Shown here: piece after piece, positions 37,080-45,928 of the stretch | How positions within the stretch are numbered: position 1 is the stretch's first letter | Layout of the letters: the number at the start of each line of letters is the position of its first letter | Origin: Pumilibacter intestinalis | Lineage (GTDB): Bacteria; Bacillota; Clostridia; Christensenellales; Pumilibacteraceae | Assembly: GCF_943193005.1 (NCBI RefSeq) | Contig: NZ_CALPCH010000008.1 | Coordinates: forward strand, 1-64,000 | Direction of reading: 5' to 3' | Length of the DNA stretch: 64,000 nt | Notes under the pieces: generated by a model | The model's input: the letters and a program-made list of their open reading frames with translations, nothing else | The model's database searches: none | What the model was told of the DNA's origin: nothing | Program-made: the position numbers and the translations under genes

Positions 37080-37505
37080 ATGAGAATTTTGGCAATAGAT
37101 TACGGAGACGCCCGCATAGGGCTTGCGCTCAGCGACGAAAGCGAAACGCTTGCGAGCCCCATAGGCACGTATAAGTCGCAATCTATGCGTAAAGATATAG
37201 ATTATATTGCCGCGCTCGCCAAAGAAAAGCAGGCGGGACTAATCGTGTTGGGGCTTCCCGTAAATATGGACGGCAGCAGCGGAGAGCGGGTAAGCAAAAC
37301 AAAGAGTTTCGGTAACGTGCTCGAAAGAGTGAGCGGCATACAAGTGGAATACAAAGACGAGCGGCTCACCACCGTGACGGCGGAGCAAACGCTCATAGAA
37401 TGCGGCATGCGCAGAGAAAAGCGCAAACAGGTAATAGATACTCTATCGGCGCAGATAATTCTTCAAAGTTATCTCGACGCGCGAAAACGTATAAACAAAA
37501 AATAA
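37080..37505 (+). CDS. ruvX: Holliday junction resolvase-like RuvX/YqgF
   Basis: A 141-residue RNase H-fold protein with ILAIDYGDARIGLALSD at the N-terminus, LIVLGLPVNMDGS and YKDERLTTVTAE, then an acidic residue late in the chain. YqgF is implicated in 16S rRNA 5' maturation and possibly recombination. The usual Bacillota context is alaS-ruvX-DUF1292; here alaS is missing but the DUF1292 gene follows after 19 bases. Confidence 0.93.
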   Translation: MRILAIDYGDARIGLALSDESETLASPIGTYKSQSMRKDIDYIAALAKEKQAGLIVLGLPVNMDGSSGERVSKTKSFGNVLERVSGIQVEYKDERLTTVTAEQTLIECGMRREKRKQVIDTLSAQIILQSYLDARKRINKK

Positions 37506-37524
37506 AATATCGGAGATATTCAAA

Positions 37525-37911
37525 ATGGAAGAGAACAAAGCGCACGTGGAAATTTACGACGACGACTCGGTTGTGGAATTGTTTGACGAAAACGACAAAT
37601 CGGTGGAATTTCGCGAAATAGCGAGCATAGAACTCGACGGAAAGTTTTACGAACTGTTGCAGCCCGTTGAGCCGCTTGACGGAATAGGGGAAGACGAAGC
37701 GGTAATTTTCGAATATACCGAAGGCGATACGCCCGACGAGCGCAACTTTACGCCGCTTTTCGACGAAGAATTGCTCGAAAGAGTTTTCAACGAGTATCTC
37801 AAGGCTTCGAGCGAGTGCGACTGCGGATGCGATTGCTGTGATTGCGAAGACGACGAGTGCGACTGCGACCACGAGCACGAACATTGCGATTGCGGACACT
37901 GCCATAGCTGA
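37525..37911 (+). CDS. DUF1292 protein with a Cys/His-rich C-terminal tail
   Basis: Residues 1-95 match DUF1292 (YrzB-type): an acidic beta-rich domain with ELDGKFYELLQPVEP and EDEAVIFEYTEGDT. Residues about 96-128 are a tail made almost only of Cys, Asp, Glu, Gly and His, with 11 Cys and 5 His, arranged as CDCGCDCCDC and DHEHEHCDCGHCHS. This suggests metal binding, but which metal and whether it is structural is unknown. It follows ruvX, so probably shares its promoter. A weak hairpin (CTGAAA 37908-37913 with TTTCAG 37932-37937) may end the transcript. Confidence 0.85.
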   Translation: MEENKAHVEIYDDDSVVELFDENDKSVEFREIASIELDGKFYELLQPVEPLDGIGEDEAVIFEYTEGDTPDERNFTPLFDEELLERVFNEYLKASSECDCGCDCCDCEDDECDCDHEHEHCDCGHCHS

Positions 37912-37955
37912 AACGCCGTTTTTGTAAAAAATTTCAGGAATTTTTCAAAAAGGTA

Positions 37956-37984
37956 TTGACAAAGCATAATTTATATGTTATGCT
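37956..37984 (+). promoter_or_regulatory. Promoter of the lacI-type gene
   Basis: TTGACA (37956-37961) and TATGCT (37979-37984), spacing 17. The palindromic operator at 37997-38010 begins 12 bases downstream of the -10 box, a typical position for repression. Confidence 0.78.
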
Positions 37985-37996
37985 TATGTCAAGGTA

Positions 37997-38010
37997 GTTA
38001 CGCGCGTAAC
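37997..38010 (+). promoter_or_regulatory. Operator O1 of the LacI-type regulator
   Basis: GTTACGCGCGTAAC, a perfect 14-base palindrome centred on CGCG at about +7 to +20 of the lacI transcript. A copy with one change occurs at 39096-39109. LacI-family sites are usually palindromes with a central CG, so autoregulation is likely. Confidence 0.72.
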
Positions 38011-38052
38011 AGTTGGTTGCACGCGTATGCCTAATCGCAACGTGAGGAACAA

Positions 38053-39057
38053 ATGGCAAACAGGGCAGACGTGGCAAAACTCGCAAACGTATCCGTTGCA
38101 ACGGTTACGAACGTGCTTACGGGAAGAAAACCGGTAGGCGACGATTTGCGTAACCGAGTGTTTGCTGCGGCTTCCAAACTAAAGTATATACCCGACTCGT
38201 CGGCGCAAAGGCTCGCCTCGGGCGTAAATAAGCATATCGGCGTAGCAGTTTCGGAAATGACCAATCTCTATCACATAGAGGTGATAAAGGGAATTGAGGC
38301 TTACGCCACCGAAAAAGGATTTGCCGTTTCGCTGTTCGATTTAGACAGCAATGCGCAAGACAAGTTCAGGCTTATCGCCTCGCGCAGACTGGGCGGCATA
38401 GTAAACTTTGTGTCGGACGTGTATCCCGACGAGTACGTTCAATATTTTATACAAGACAACGTGGTAATGATGAATTTCGAGTGCGAGCAGAGTTTTAGGC
38501 TCGATACCGTTTATTCCGACGGCATGGCGTGGCTTATAAGGCAGGCGGCAAAGTTCGGGCATAAACGCGCCGCGTTCATCACAACGCACGAACCGAGATA
38601 CATGCACCTCGATACCCGCATTAAAACTTTTTGCGAGTTGCGCGACGAGTGCGGTTTCGATACCGACGAAAGCCTTATAGTGGGCAACGATATAGGCGGA
38701 AAGCGCACGAGCGAAGAAATAGGTTACGAGCTTACCGCAAGACTTCTCGACGGCGGCAAAAAGTTTACCTGCCTGTTTTGCATAAACGATATGACCGCGC
38801 TCGGCGCAATGCGAGCGTTTCACGAGTACGGGCTCGATATTCCGGGCGATGTGTCGGTAACGGGATGCGACGATATTTCCATAGGAAAATACATATTTCC
38901 GTCGCTCACAACGCTCGGTTTCGATAAGTTCGTTTACGGGCGCGAGATAGCCAAAACCATTATAGACAAGATTGAAAATCCGCAGTTACCGTATACGCAC
39001 CGCTCAATCGAGAGCGTGCCGGTGTATCGCAACAGTTTGGGTCCTGCGAAAAAATAA
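38053..39057 (+). CDS. LacI/GalR-family transcriptional regulator
   Basis: The 334 residues have a LacI helix-turn-helix (RADVAKLANVSVATVTNVLT, residues 3-22), a hinge region (SAQRLASG) and a periplasmic-binding-like sensor domain with HIGVAVSEMTNLYH and CINDMTALGAMRAFHEYGL, ending in DVSVTGCDDISIGKYIFPSL. TGAGGA (38041-38046) lies before the ATG. The downstream genes for a secreted protein, a glycosidase-like lipoprotein and a sugar ABC importer make a carbohydrate inducer likely. The same palindrome in front of this gene and of the secreted-protein gene suggests it controls itself and the cluster. Confidence 0.93.
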   Translation: MANRADVAKLANVSVATVTNVLTGRKPVGDDLRNRVFAAASKLKYIPDSSAQRLASGVNKHIGVAVSEMTNLYHIEVIKGIEAYATEKGFAVSLFDLDSNAQDKFRLIASRRLGGIVNFVSDVYPDEYVQYFIQDNVVMMNFECEQSFRLDTVYSDGMAWLIRQAAKFGHKRAAFITTHEPRYMHLDTRIKTFCELRDECGFDTDESLIVGNDIGGKRTSEEIGYELTARLLDGGKKFTCLFCINDMTALGAMRAFHEYGLDIPGDVSVTGCDDISIGKYIFPSLTTLGFDKFVYGREIAKTIIDKIENPQLPYTHRSIESVPVYRNSLGPAKK

Positions 39058-39095
39058 CGCGACAATAAAGAAACCAAACGGGAAACGCAAATATT

Positions 39096-39109
39096 GTTAC
39101 GCGCGTTAC
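39096..39109 (+). promoter_or_regulatory. Operator O2 upstream of the surface protein gene
   Basis: GTTACGCGCGTTAC matches O1 at 13 of 14 bases. It lies 39 bases after the lacI stop and 72 bases before the ATG of the secreted protein. A TATATATAA stretch at 39132-39140 could be the -10 region; I found no convincing -35 box. Confidence 0.6.
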
Positions 39110-39180
39110 TCGGTTTCGGAATTATCGCGACTATATATAAAAAAGTCAAACAAAGTTCCAAAACACAAGGAGGACAAAGT

Positions 39181-41249
39181 ATGAGAACGGCAAACGTACG
39201 TAAAATCGGCGTTGCGGCAGTTGCGCTTATGTGCGCGGCGTCATTGACACTTTTCGTGGCGATAATTTTCGGGGGGGGACTTTAGGCGTAGTTGCCGAAG
39301 GCGACTGTGTTGTAGAAAAAGTCGAAACCCAGATAAACAGCAGCGACAGTTTCGAAGCGCATATTACGTTTAGCGTAAGCGCGGCAACGGAACAGGTAGA
39401 CAATCTTCAAGACCAAGCGGAATACAAAAACAAAGTTTTTATAAACGGCAAGCCGCTTGAAAGTTACAGCGGTTGCTACATGCAATTTTTTGAAAAAGAG
39501 GGGAAATACATTCTCAAACTTGCCCTCAATCGCAACGCGCTCGATTGGACTATTCCCGACAATAATGCGGCTAACATGAAACGCTTCTTTGCCAACGAGA
39601 TAGTTATAAAAGAGGAATTTGCGCTTAAGGACGAAAGCAACAGCGTTCTCGAAAGCGACGAGTATATTTATACGGGGCAAGATAAGTTTATTAAAGGGTA
39701 TCGCGAATTTTATAATTCCGCACCCGAAGCAACTATAAAGAACGTGGTTTTTGTCGAAAACGGCGACCCCGGAAAATACAGACTCACTGTTTCTTTCGAT
39801 AAACCGATGTTTGATGCGGAAAAACAGCTCAACCACGTTATGCGCCGCAATATGAGCACTGTAAATTTGGTTAACAATATTCCCGCCGAACTTTTGAAAA
39901 CGGGCGAAGAGGGCAACAGCGTTGCGGATTTCGCCGTAAAAACGGGAATACGTTACTCTATAGGCAAACTCGTTAAAATCAACGGCATGCTTGTAAGCGA
40001 TTGGCTCGATTTGCCGCTTAAGTCGGCATACAAGGCGGGCGTAACCGACGATGCGGATATAGCGAAATTCATACAAGCCGTAGGCGATTACGACGGCATG
40101 TGCGACGTTCACGTTCAGGGCAACGATATCATCTTTAACCTTTTGAAAAACGGTTCGAAAACTTTCGAACTCGAAAGCGGAGAAAAGACGGTTGAGTGGA
40201 ACGCTCCCGATATGAGCGGAGATATAAAAGTGGAAATTCTTGCCGGCTTCGGCGGAAAGCAAATGAAAATATCTCAAGGCGCACAGTTTGTTTATGGAGC
40301 ATCCACTTCCGAGCTTGACGAGAACTTCGAAGAACTGAAAATCGCGAAAGTTTTTGCGCCCGTATATACCGACGGCGTGGAAAACTTTACTATCTCATTG
40401 CAATTCGACCAAACTATTTCCAGCGGAGAGCACCCGTATTACTCTTGGGCAAAAGCTCAAATAGCAAGCATTCCGGGCGTACAAGACAAATATTCCGCGA
40501 CGGAATTCGAACTTTGCGAAAAATATGATTTGTTCCGCCGTGCTCAAAACAACATAGTTATAGGCGGCAAATTCGGCGACAGCGACGAATTCAAAGAGTT
40601 ATCCATAGGCGAAATGATGAAAGCGTTGCCTATGTCTACCGCTCCGAATGCGGGCGTTATGCACCTTGACGACGGAGACACCGCGCGAGTAATAATAGGC
40701 GGAACGTACACGGCGGGCAGCGAGGTGAAAGACTGGCCGTATCACGTTCGCAGTCTTGAGCAGAATTTCACGCTTACCGTAAAAGCGGGTTTCCGCACCC
40801 TTACGGGATTTGAAGTTAAAGAAGATTTGAACTTTGTGTTCGACCCCGTAACCGCGCAGTGGTACGAAGGCAGGAGCGTAGACGATATAAACGCCACAGT
40901 AGTAAGTTCGGTTATAAACGCGATAGACTCTTTGCCTGCCGCCGACTCGATTACTCTTGCGCACAAAACCGCGGTTTCACAGGTTCGCGCCGCCTACGAC
41001 GCACTCAGCGCAGAGCGCAAAGAACTTGTAACCAACTACGAAAAGCTCACTGCCGCGGAGAATAAGATAGCCGAACTCGAGGAAGCAAACAACAACGGCA
41101 ACGGCGATGACAACGACGGCAACGAAAAAGAACCCGAAAAAGAGGGCGGTTGCGGTTCTTCGTTGGGAGCGGTTTCCGTAACGCTTGCTCTTATAATGCT
41201 TATTGCCGCCGCGTTCATAACCGTGTTGAAATTGCGGAGGCGGGAATAA
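39181..41249 (+). CDS. Secreted cell-wall-type protein, frame interrupted at a G8 run
   Basis: AAGGAGG (39167-39173) and ATG 39181 start a signal peptide (RTANVRKIGVAAVALMCAAS...), but after eight G (39271-39278) that frame ends at TAG 39283. The long frame continues from the same G run to 41249. One extra G would join them into a 689-residue protein with a good signal peptidase site (GVVA before EGD). The body is beta-rich and unrecognised. A helical FIVAR-like module (SVINAIDSLPAADSI, AYDALSAERKELVTNYEKL) lies near residues 575-640. The end is an Asn/Gly/Asp/Glu-rich spacer, GGCGSS, one membrane helix and LRRRE. As written the gene is broken: phase variation, mutation or a sequencing slip are all possible. 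Confidence 0.72.
39271..39278 (+). repeat. Homopolymeric G8 tract inside the signal-peptide region
   Basis: Eight consecutive G, the longest G run I noticed in the window, lie exactly where the signal-peptide frame must pass into the main frame of the secreted protein. Such tracts gain or lose bases by slippage in known phase-variable genes. Confidence 0.9.
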
Positions 41250-43597
41250 TGAAAAAGTTTTTCAAGAAACTTTTGACCGTTTCCATGGCTGCCGCGCTCG
41301 CTGTTGCGGGCGCGGGTTGCGCCGCTACCGCAAAGGATAAGGAAAAAGAGTACAAATACATTGATTTGACTGCTCCCGTTGCCGAGAAAAGTTCGGAGGC
41401 CATGGTGAGCTTTCAAAGCTCGGATACGGAATTCAACAACTTTATAAACGATTACGCGCACCGTCATATGCGGTACGATAACGAGCGTATCGGAGCAATG
41501 ACTGTAGCCGACAACGCCGCCGTAATGTTCGAGCGCGAGTGGGACTCGCTCGCCTTGAGTTGGTTCGACAGCACTGCTCCCGCGTTACCGCAAAACAATA
41601 TGGGGCTGTTGAAAAACTGGCTTTCGCGCGTTGCCGTGGATAAATTCGGTTACGTGTGGATGACGGGCGAAGGCGGCGCGGGCGGCGGCATGACAACTCC
41701 CGATTTCTTTATGCAAGGCTGGCCGTTCCCGCAATACAATCAAAGCTACGGCGAAACGCCCGGTTTCGAATTTAACGGCACGGATACGCAGGACTGGACT
41801 TGTAACGTAGCCAAAGCGCAAGTTGCAAACGGTTTCTATGCTTTCAGCGATACTTTAAGCGCAGACGCGGTATACGAAAACGCCAACTTGAACGTAAACA
41901 CCGAGCAGTCGCCCTTTTTGGAAGTAGCCATATCTATAAACAGCAGCGACACCATAGGTAAAAACTCCAACGTGGACGATATTTACGTGTATTGGAAGCG
42001 CAAAGGCGATACGGACTATTCCGAAAGCCGCATGATTAAGCAAAGCGAATTCTCCACAATGAATTCGCCCGTTACGTCCTCGTTTTCAAAGGCGTTGTTT
42101 TTGCCCATGTATCTTCACCCCGAGTGGGGCACGAACACCGATATCTCGGCTGTGAAAATAGTTATACGCCCCAAAGCCGGCAAAAGCATGAAAATCGAAT
42201 CGCGACTCAATTACGTGCGCTTTAACTACGACACTCGGCAGTCGGCTAACGCCGCGCTGTTGCTCACGGCGGCGCGTAACTATTACGAGTTTACGCGCGA
42301 TTACGAGGACCTGAAAAAGAACCTCACGCGATACAGGAGCGCGATGCAGTTCATGCTCACTCATCTTAAAGGCGAGAGCGGACTTTTGGACCTCGGATAT
42401 TTCGTAGGTCATGACGGACTCGTATACGACGACGAAGGCGAGCGCGCGCTCGGGCACGGCATAGGCGACAACTACTGGGATATACTCTCGTTACCTCAAA
42501 TAAATTTGAGCTCAAACGTGTATTTCAATAAAGCGTTGTGCGCCATGCGCGACCTCGAGATGATGGCGGAACGCCAAAACATTCAGGTTGCCAAACCCTC
42601 GGTGAAAGGCGCGACGGATTGGAAAGCCGACGTTGCATATTCTCAAACGGTGCAATCGCTCAATGCTTTGATAGAGCTTTCCAAACAAAAAATATCCGAA
42701 TACTTTTGGAACGAAAAGACGGGCAGATTGCACCTCGGTTTCAATAAAGACGACAGCGAGCCTGTGGACTACGGATACGTTGTGTTCAACCTCGAAGCCA
42801 TAGCCGAAGGCGTGGTAGAGGGCGAGAAAGCCGAGAGCATAATGGACTGGATAAGCGGCAAACGGATTGTTGCGGGCGATACCTCTACGGGCGCGGATAT
42901 ATACAAGTTCGAATTTGCGCCGCGCACGTCTACTCTTCGCAATCCCATACAGTACGTATGGCCGTGGAACCCTCGCCACAAGCCGTTCGGCAGACAGGTG
43001 CAAGACGGCGGCAGCGTTTTGTGGTCGTCTTACTACGATATCGTTGCTCGGCTCAAAGTGTACGGGGCGGACAACGCGTGGGCGCGTTTTAAGGAAATTC
43101 AGACTTGGTACGAAAAAGTAAAAGCGGCAGGCGGCAACGGCTTGATGTTTTACCGCGAGTATTACAACGAGCTCGGACTCGAGGACCCCGACTACTCGCT
43201 TCAGGGCGGAGGAACGGACGGCGGCTTGGGTCTTGACGAGGAATTTATAGAGAACGCCATTTTATACGCCGCAATTCCGCTCGGATTTATGGGGCTTAAC
43301 GGGCGCGAGGCAGAGGTGCTTACCGTATCGCCGCAGCTTCCGCAAGCTTTCGAATATTTCGAGATTGAAAACCTCATGTACAACGGACTCAAATACGATA
43401 TGGCGGTAACGAATTTGCAGGTTACAATCGGCAACGTGCGCGGAGTCGCGCTCGGAGCTTCGGTTAAGCTCAAATTCAAAGCGGGCGAAGGCTTCGATAT
43501 TTACGTAAACGGAGCAAAAGTCAAATCGGAGCGCGAGGGCGAATATATAACCGCGGTCGTTCCGTTCGGAGCGTTCTCCGCCGAGGCAAAAAAATAA
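41249..43597 (+). CDS. Lipoprotein resembling six-hairpin (alpha/alpha)6-barrel glycosidases
   Basis: A 782-residue exported protein. The N-terminus MKKFFKKLLTVSMAAA with a cysteine at position 24 (AGAGC) looks like a lipoprotein signal, although the -3 residue is not the usual Leu. The N-terminal 300 residues are beta-rich. The middle has aromatic and acidic motifs on helices (GHGIGDNYWDILSL, QDGGSVLWSSYYDIVARLKV, PWNPRHKPFGRQ). The C-terminal part is again beta-rich. This fits a hydrolase of the six-hairpin superfamily, but I cannot assign a GH family or catalytic pair. The ATG overlaps the stop of the secreted-protein gene and the ABC importer follows, so it probably releases the sugar that is imported. 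Confidence 0.68.
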   Translation: MKKFFKKLLTVSMAAALAVAGAGCAATAKDKEKEYKYIDLTAPVAEKSSEAMVSFQSSDTEFNNFINDYAHRHMRYDNERIGAMTVADNAAVMFEREWDSLALSWFDSTAPALPQNNMGLLKNWLSRVAVDKFGYVWMTGEGGAGGGMTTPDFFMQGWPFPQYNQSYGETPGFEFNGTDTQDWTCNVAKAQVANGFYAFSDTLSADAVYENANLNVNTEQSPFLEVAISINSSDTIGKNSNVDDIYVYWKRKGDTDYSESRMIKQSEFSTMNSPVTSSFSKALFLPMYLHPEWGTNTDISAVKIVIRPKAGKSMKIESRLNYVRFNYDTRQSANAALLLTAARNYYEFTRDYEDLKKNLTRYRSAMQFMLTHLKGESGLLDLGYFVGHDGLVYDDEGERALGHGIGDNYWDILSLPQINLSSNVYFNKALCAMRDLEMMAERQNIQVAKPSVKGATDWKADVAYSQTVQSLNALIELSKQKISEYFWNEKTGRLHLGFNKDDSEPVDYGYVVFNLEAIAEGVVEGEKAESIMDWISGKRIVAGDTSTGADIYKFEFAPRTSTLRNPIQYVWPWNPRHKPFGRQVQDGGSVLWSSYYDIVARLKVYGADNAWARFKEIQTWYEKVKAAGGNGLMFYREYYNELGLEDPDYSLQGGGTDGGLGLDEEFIENAILYAAIPLGFMGLNGREAEVLTVSPQLPQAFEYFEIENLMYNGLKYDMAVTNLQVTIGNVRGVALGASVKLKFKAGEGFDIYVNGAKVKSEREGEYITAVVPFGAFSAEAKK

Positions 43598-43614
43598 TAA
43601 AGGAAAATAAATAG

Positions 43615-45003
43615 ATGAAAAAAATATTGCGCACAATCGGAGCAATAACGCTTTGCCTGTTGATGGCGGCAAGTTTTACGGGTTGCAATTTGGGCGACGA
43701 CGAGGAGCAAGACGTTTCAAACCGTGAAATTCAGATAAAAGTAAGCATATTGAATACGGCGAGCGAAAAAGCGGCAATGTCCGCTTTTCGCAGAGCGTTT
43801 CACGCCGCGCAGGATAAGATAGGCATTAAGGTGGAATATCTGCAGGGCGGAACGCAGTATTTGAGCGGCATTATCACCGATTACACCGCCGACAATCTTG
43901 CCGATATCGTTTGGACGTCGGGCGACCAGCACTCGTCGCTTTCCTCGAGCGGAGTTTTCATGAACCTAAGCGAGTTTTTGCAGAAAGAGGACGAAAGCTA
44001 CTTAGACGATTTTTACCCCGCTATTACGGAGTCGGCAAGGCTTAAAGACGGCGGCAAAAACGATTTGTACTTTATGCCGCGCGACTACAACAAAGTGGTG
44101 GTTGCGTACAACCGCGATATGCTTACCGCCGCGGGCGTTGATTTTCCCGCCGACGACTGGACTTGGAGCGACTTTATATCCAAAGCCCGCGCCGTTCGCG
44201 AAAAGATGGACGCCAACGCAAATCCCCGCGCGGGACTGCTGAAAAACAATTTGCCCATAGACGGCTTGCTTTCGTGGCAACCTTTGGCGTACACTATGCT
44301 GCGCGGTTTCGGCGGCGACGTGTACAAAGACGGCGAATACGAGCACGCGTTTACGCAAAACGGCGACTCCTCGAAATCAAAAGCGTATTTCGAAGAGGTG
44401 AAAATGTTGGCGGTTGACCGTTTGTCGGGCATTGACACGCACGACGGGAGCGGATTGTTCGCAGCTCATTCCGCGGCGTTTGCTTTTCTGTCGCGCCCTA
44501 CGGTTGCCGAGTTCGCATCCATGGGAGTGAATTTCGACTTTGTGCCTTTCCCTCGCATGGAAAACGACGCGGTGGGCGTGGGTTGCGTGGGTTACGCGAT
44601 ATCGGCGAAATCCGAGCACAAGCAAGAGGCGTGGGAGTTCCTCAAGTTCATTGCGAGCAAAGAGGGGCAGGAGGCTTTTGCGCTGACGGGCGCGGAAGTT
44701 CCCGTGCGCAAGTCGCTTGCGAATTCGGACACTTGGGTTGAGTGGAAAGCCGAATACATGGATTACACTCCCAACAACAAGGCGTTCACCATGTATCCCG
44801 AAAACGATATTTCGGTAAACTACTTTTCCGAGCTTGACGTAAAACTCCATACCGAGGCGGTTGCGAAATTCAAACTCGCCGTACAGGACGCCGAAGAGTG
44901 GACGGAAACGCGCGGTTGGGGCGGAGGCGGCGCAAGTTACGAAAGCTGGTTTGCCTCTACCGAAAACACCATAAAATCCGCTTTCGACTCTCTTTTGAGC
45001 TAA
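43615..45003 (+). CDS. Sugar ABC transporter substrate-binding lipoprotein
   Basis: A 462-residue family 1 extracellular solute-binding protein. The signal peptide ends in AASFTGC with the lipid-bearing cysteine at position 24, followed by an acidic linker. Typical features are VYLQGGT-like VEYLQGGTQYLSG, DLYFMPRDYNKVVVAYNRDM and EAWEFLKFIASKEGQEAFAL. Several Trp and Tyr residues near the end (ETRGWGGGG, SYESWFAS) suit carbohydrate stacking. It stands before two permease genes, the normal CUT1 order. Ligand unknown. Confidence 0.92.
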   Translation: MKKILRTIGAITLCLLMAASFTGCNLGDDEEQDVSNREIQIKVSILNTASEKAAMSAFRRAFHAAQDKIGIKVEYLQGGTQYLSGIITDYTADNLADIVWTSGDQHSSLSSSGVFMNLSEFLQKEDESYLDDFYPAITESARLKDGGKNDLYFMPRDYNKVVVAYNRDMLTAAGVDFPADDWTWSDFISKARAVREKMDANANPRAGLLKNNLPIDGLLSWQPLAYTMLRGFGGDVYKDGEYEHAFTQNGDSSKSKAYFEEVKMLAVDRLSGIDTHDGSGLFAAHSAAFAFLSRPTVAEFASMGVNFDFVPFPRMENDAVGVGCVGYAISAKSEHKQEAWEFLKFIASKEGQEAFALTGAEVPVRKSLANSDTWVEWKAEYMDYTPNNKAFTMYPENDISVNYFSELDVKLHTEAVAKFKLAVQDAEEWTETRGWGGGGASYESWFASTENTIKSAFDSLLS

Positions 45004-45022
45004 GGACAAATAGGGAAAAATC

Positions 45023-45928
45023 ATGTTTGCCAAAAAAAGCGCGAAGAAAATATTCTCGACTTATTCGGGGTATTTGTTTATAGCTCCCGTAATGCTCGGC
45101 ATACTCATATTTACGCTTGTGCCTATGGTGCTGTCGCTTTACTACAGTTTTTTCGACTACAACGTAGTAAGCGCACCCACGAATTTCGGGTTTCACAATT
45201 ATATAAAAATGTTTACCGTGCGCGGCGAAAACTTTTACAAGTCGCTTTCGGTCACGGGAATTTACACGGTTATATTCGTACCGCTCACCCTCGTGCTGTC
45301 GTTTTTTCTCGCGCTGTTACTCAACCGCAAAATGCGCGGCATAAAGGCGTTCAGATTGTTATGCTATTTGCCGTGCATAATTCCCGCGGTGGTGGGCGGC
45401 TTATTGTGGCGCGACCTCATGAACGAGCGCATAGGAATATTCAACCGCATACTCGATATGATGGGGTTTGAGCCGTACACCTTTTTCAATGCCGCCGAAA
45501 CGAGCATGCCCACGTTTATATTTACTACGCTGTTCGGATTGGGCGGCAGTATGTTGCTGTGGCTTGCGGCGTTGTCTAACGTGCCCGCCGAGCTTTATGA
45601 GGCCGCGCGTATCGACGGAGCGAATAAATTCGTTCGCACTTTCCGCATTACCATACCCATGTGCAGCGCAACTATATTTTACATGTTGGTAACGGGAGTG
45701 ATAGGCTCGTTGCAAACTTTCGGCGGAGTATACGTTGTTACGGGCGGCGGAGGCGGCAAAGACAACTCTTTGTTGTTCTACGTTATGAACGTGTATCAAA
45801 CGGCGTTCGGCTCGGGCATGGAAATGGGGCTTGCGAGCGCACTTTCGTGGGTGCTCTTTCTCGTAATCGCTTTGCTTACTTTGGTACTGTTCAAAACGGG
45901 AGGGTGGGTGCACTATGAAGACGATTGA
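45023..45928 (+). CDS. Sugar ABC transporter permease (MalF-like)
   Basis: A 301-residue inner-membrane protein with six hydrophobic segments starting near residue 14. The ABC-coupling (EAA) loop is ELYEAARIDGANKFVRTFRI, followed by TIPMCSATIFYMLV. The short N-terminus lacks the extra helices of E. coli MalF. It works with the following permease and the binding protein. It overlaps the next gene by 14 bases. No ATPase gene is present in the cluster. Confidence 0.93.
   Translation: MFAKKSAKKIFSTYSGYLFIAPVMLGILIFTLVPMVLSLYYSFFDYNVVSAPTNFGFHNYIKMFTVRGENFYKSLSVTGIYTVIFVPLTLVLSFFLALLLNRKMRGIKAFRLLCYLPCIIPAVVGGLLWRDLMNERIGIFNRILDMMGFEPYTFFNAAETSMPTFIFTTLFGLGGSMLLWLAALSNVPAELYEAARIDGANKFVRTFRITIPMCSATIFYMLVTGVIGSLQTFGGVYVVTGGGGGKDNSLLFYVMNVYQTAFGSGMEMGLASALSWVLFLVIALLTLVLFKTGGWVHYEDD

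Noticed and set aside
39109-39141. A full promoter for the secreted-protein gene
   Set aside because: TATATATAA could be a -10 region, but no acceptable -35 lies 16-18 bases upstream, so only the operator is reported.
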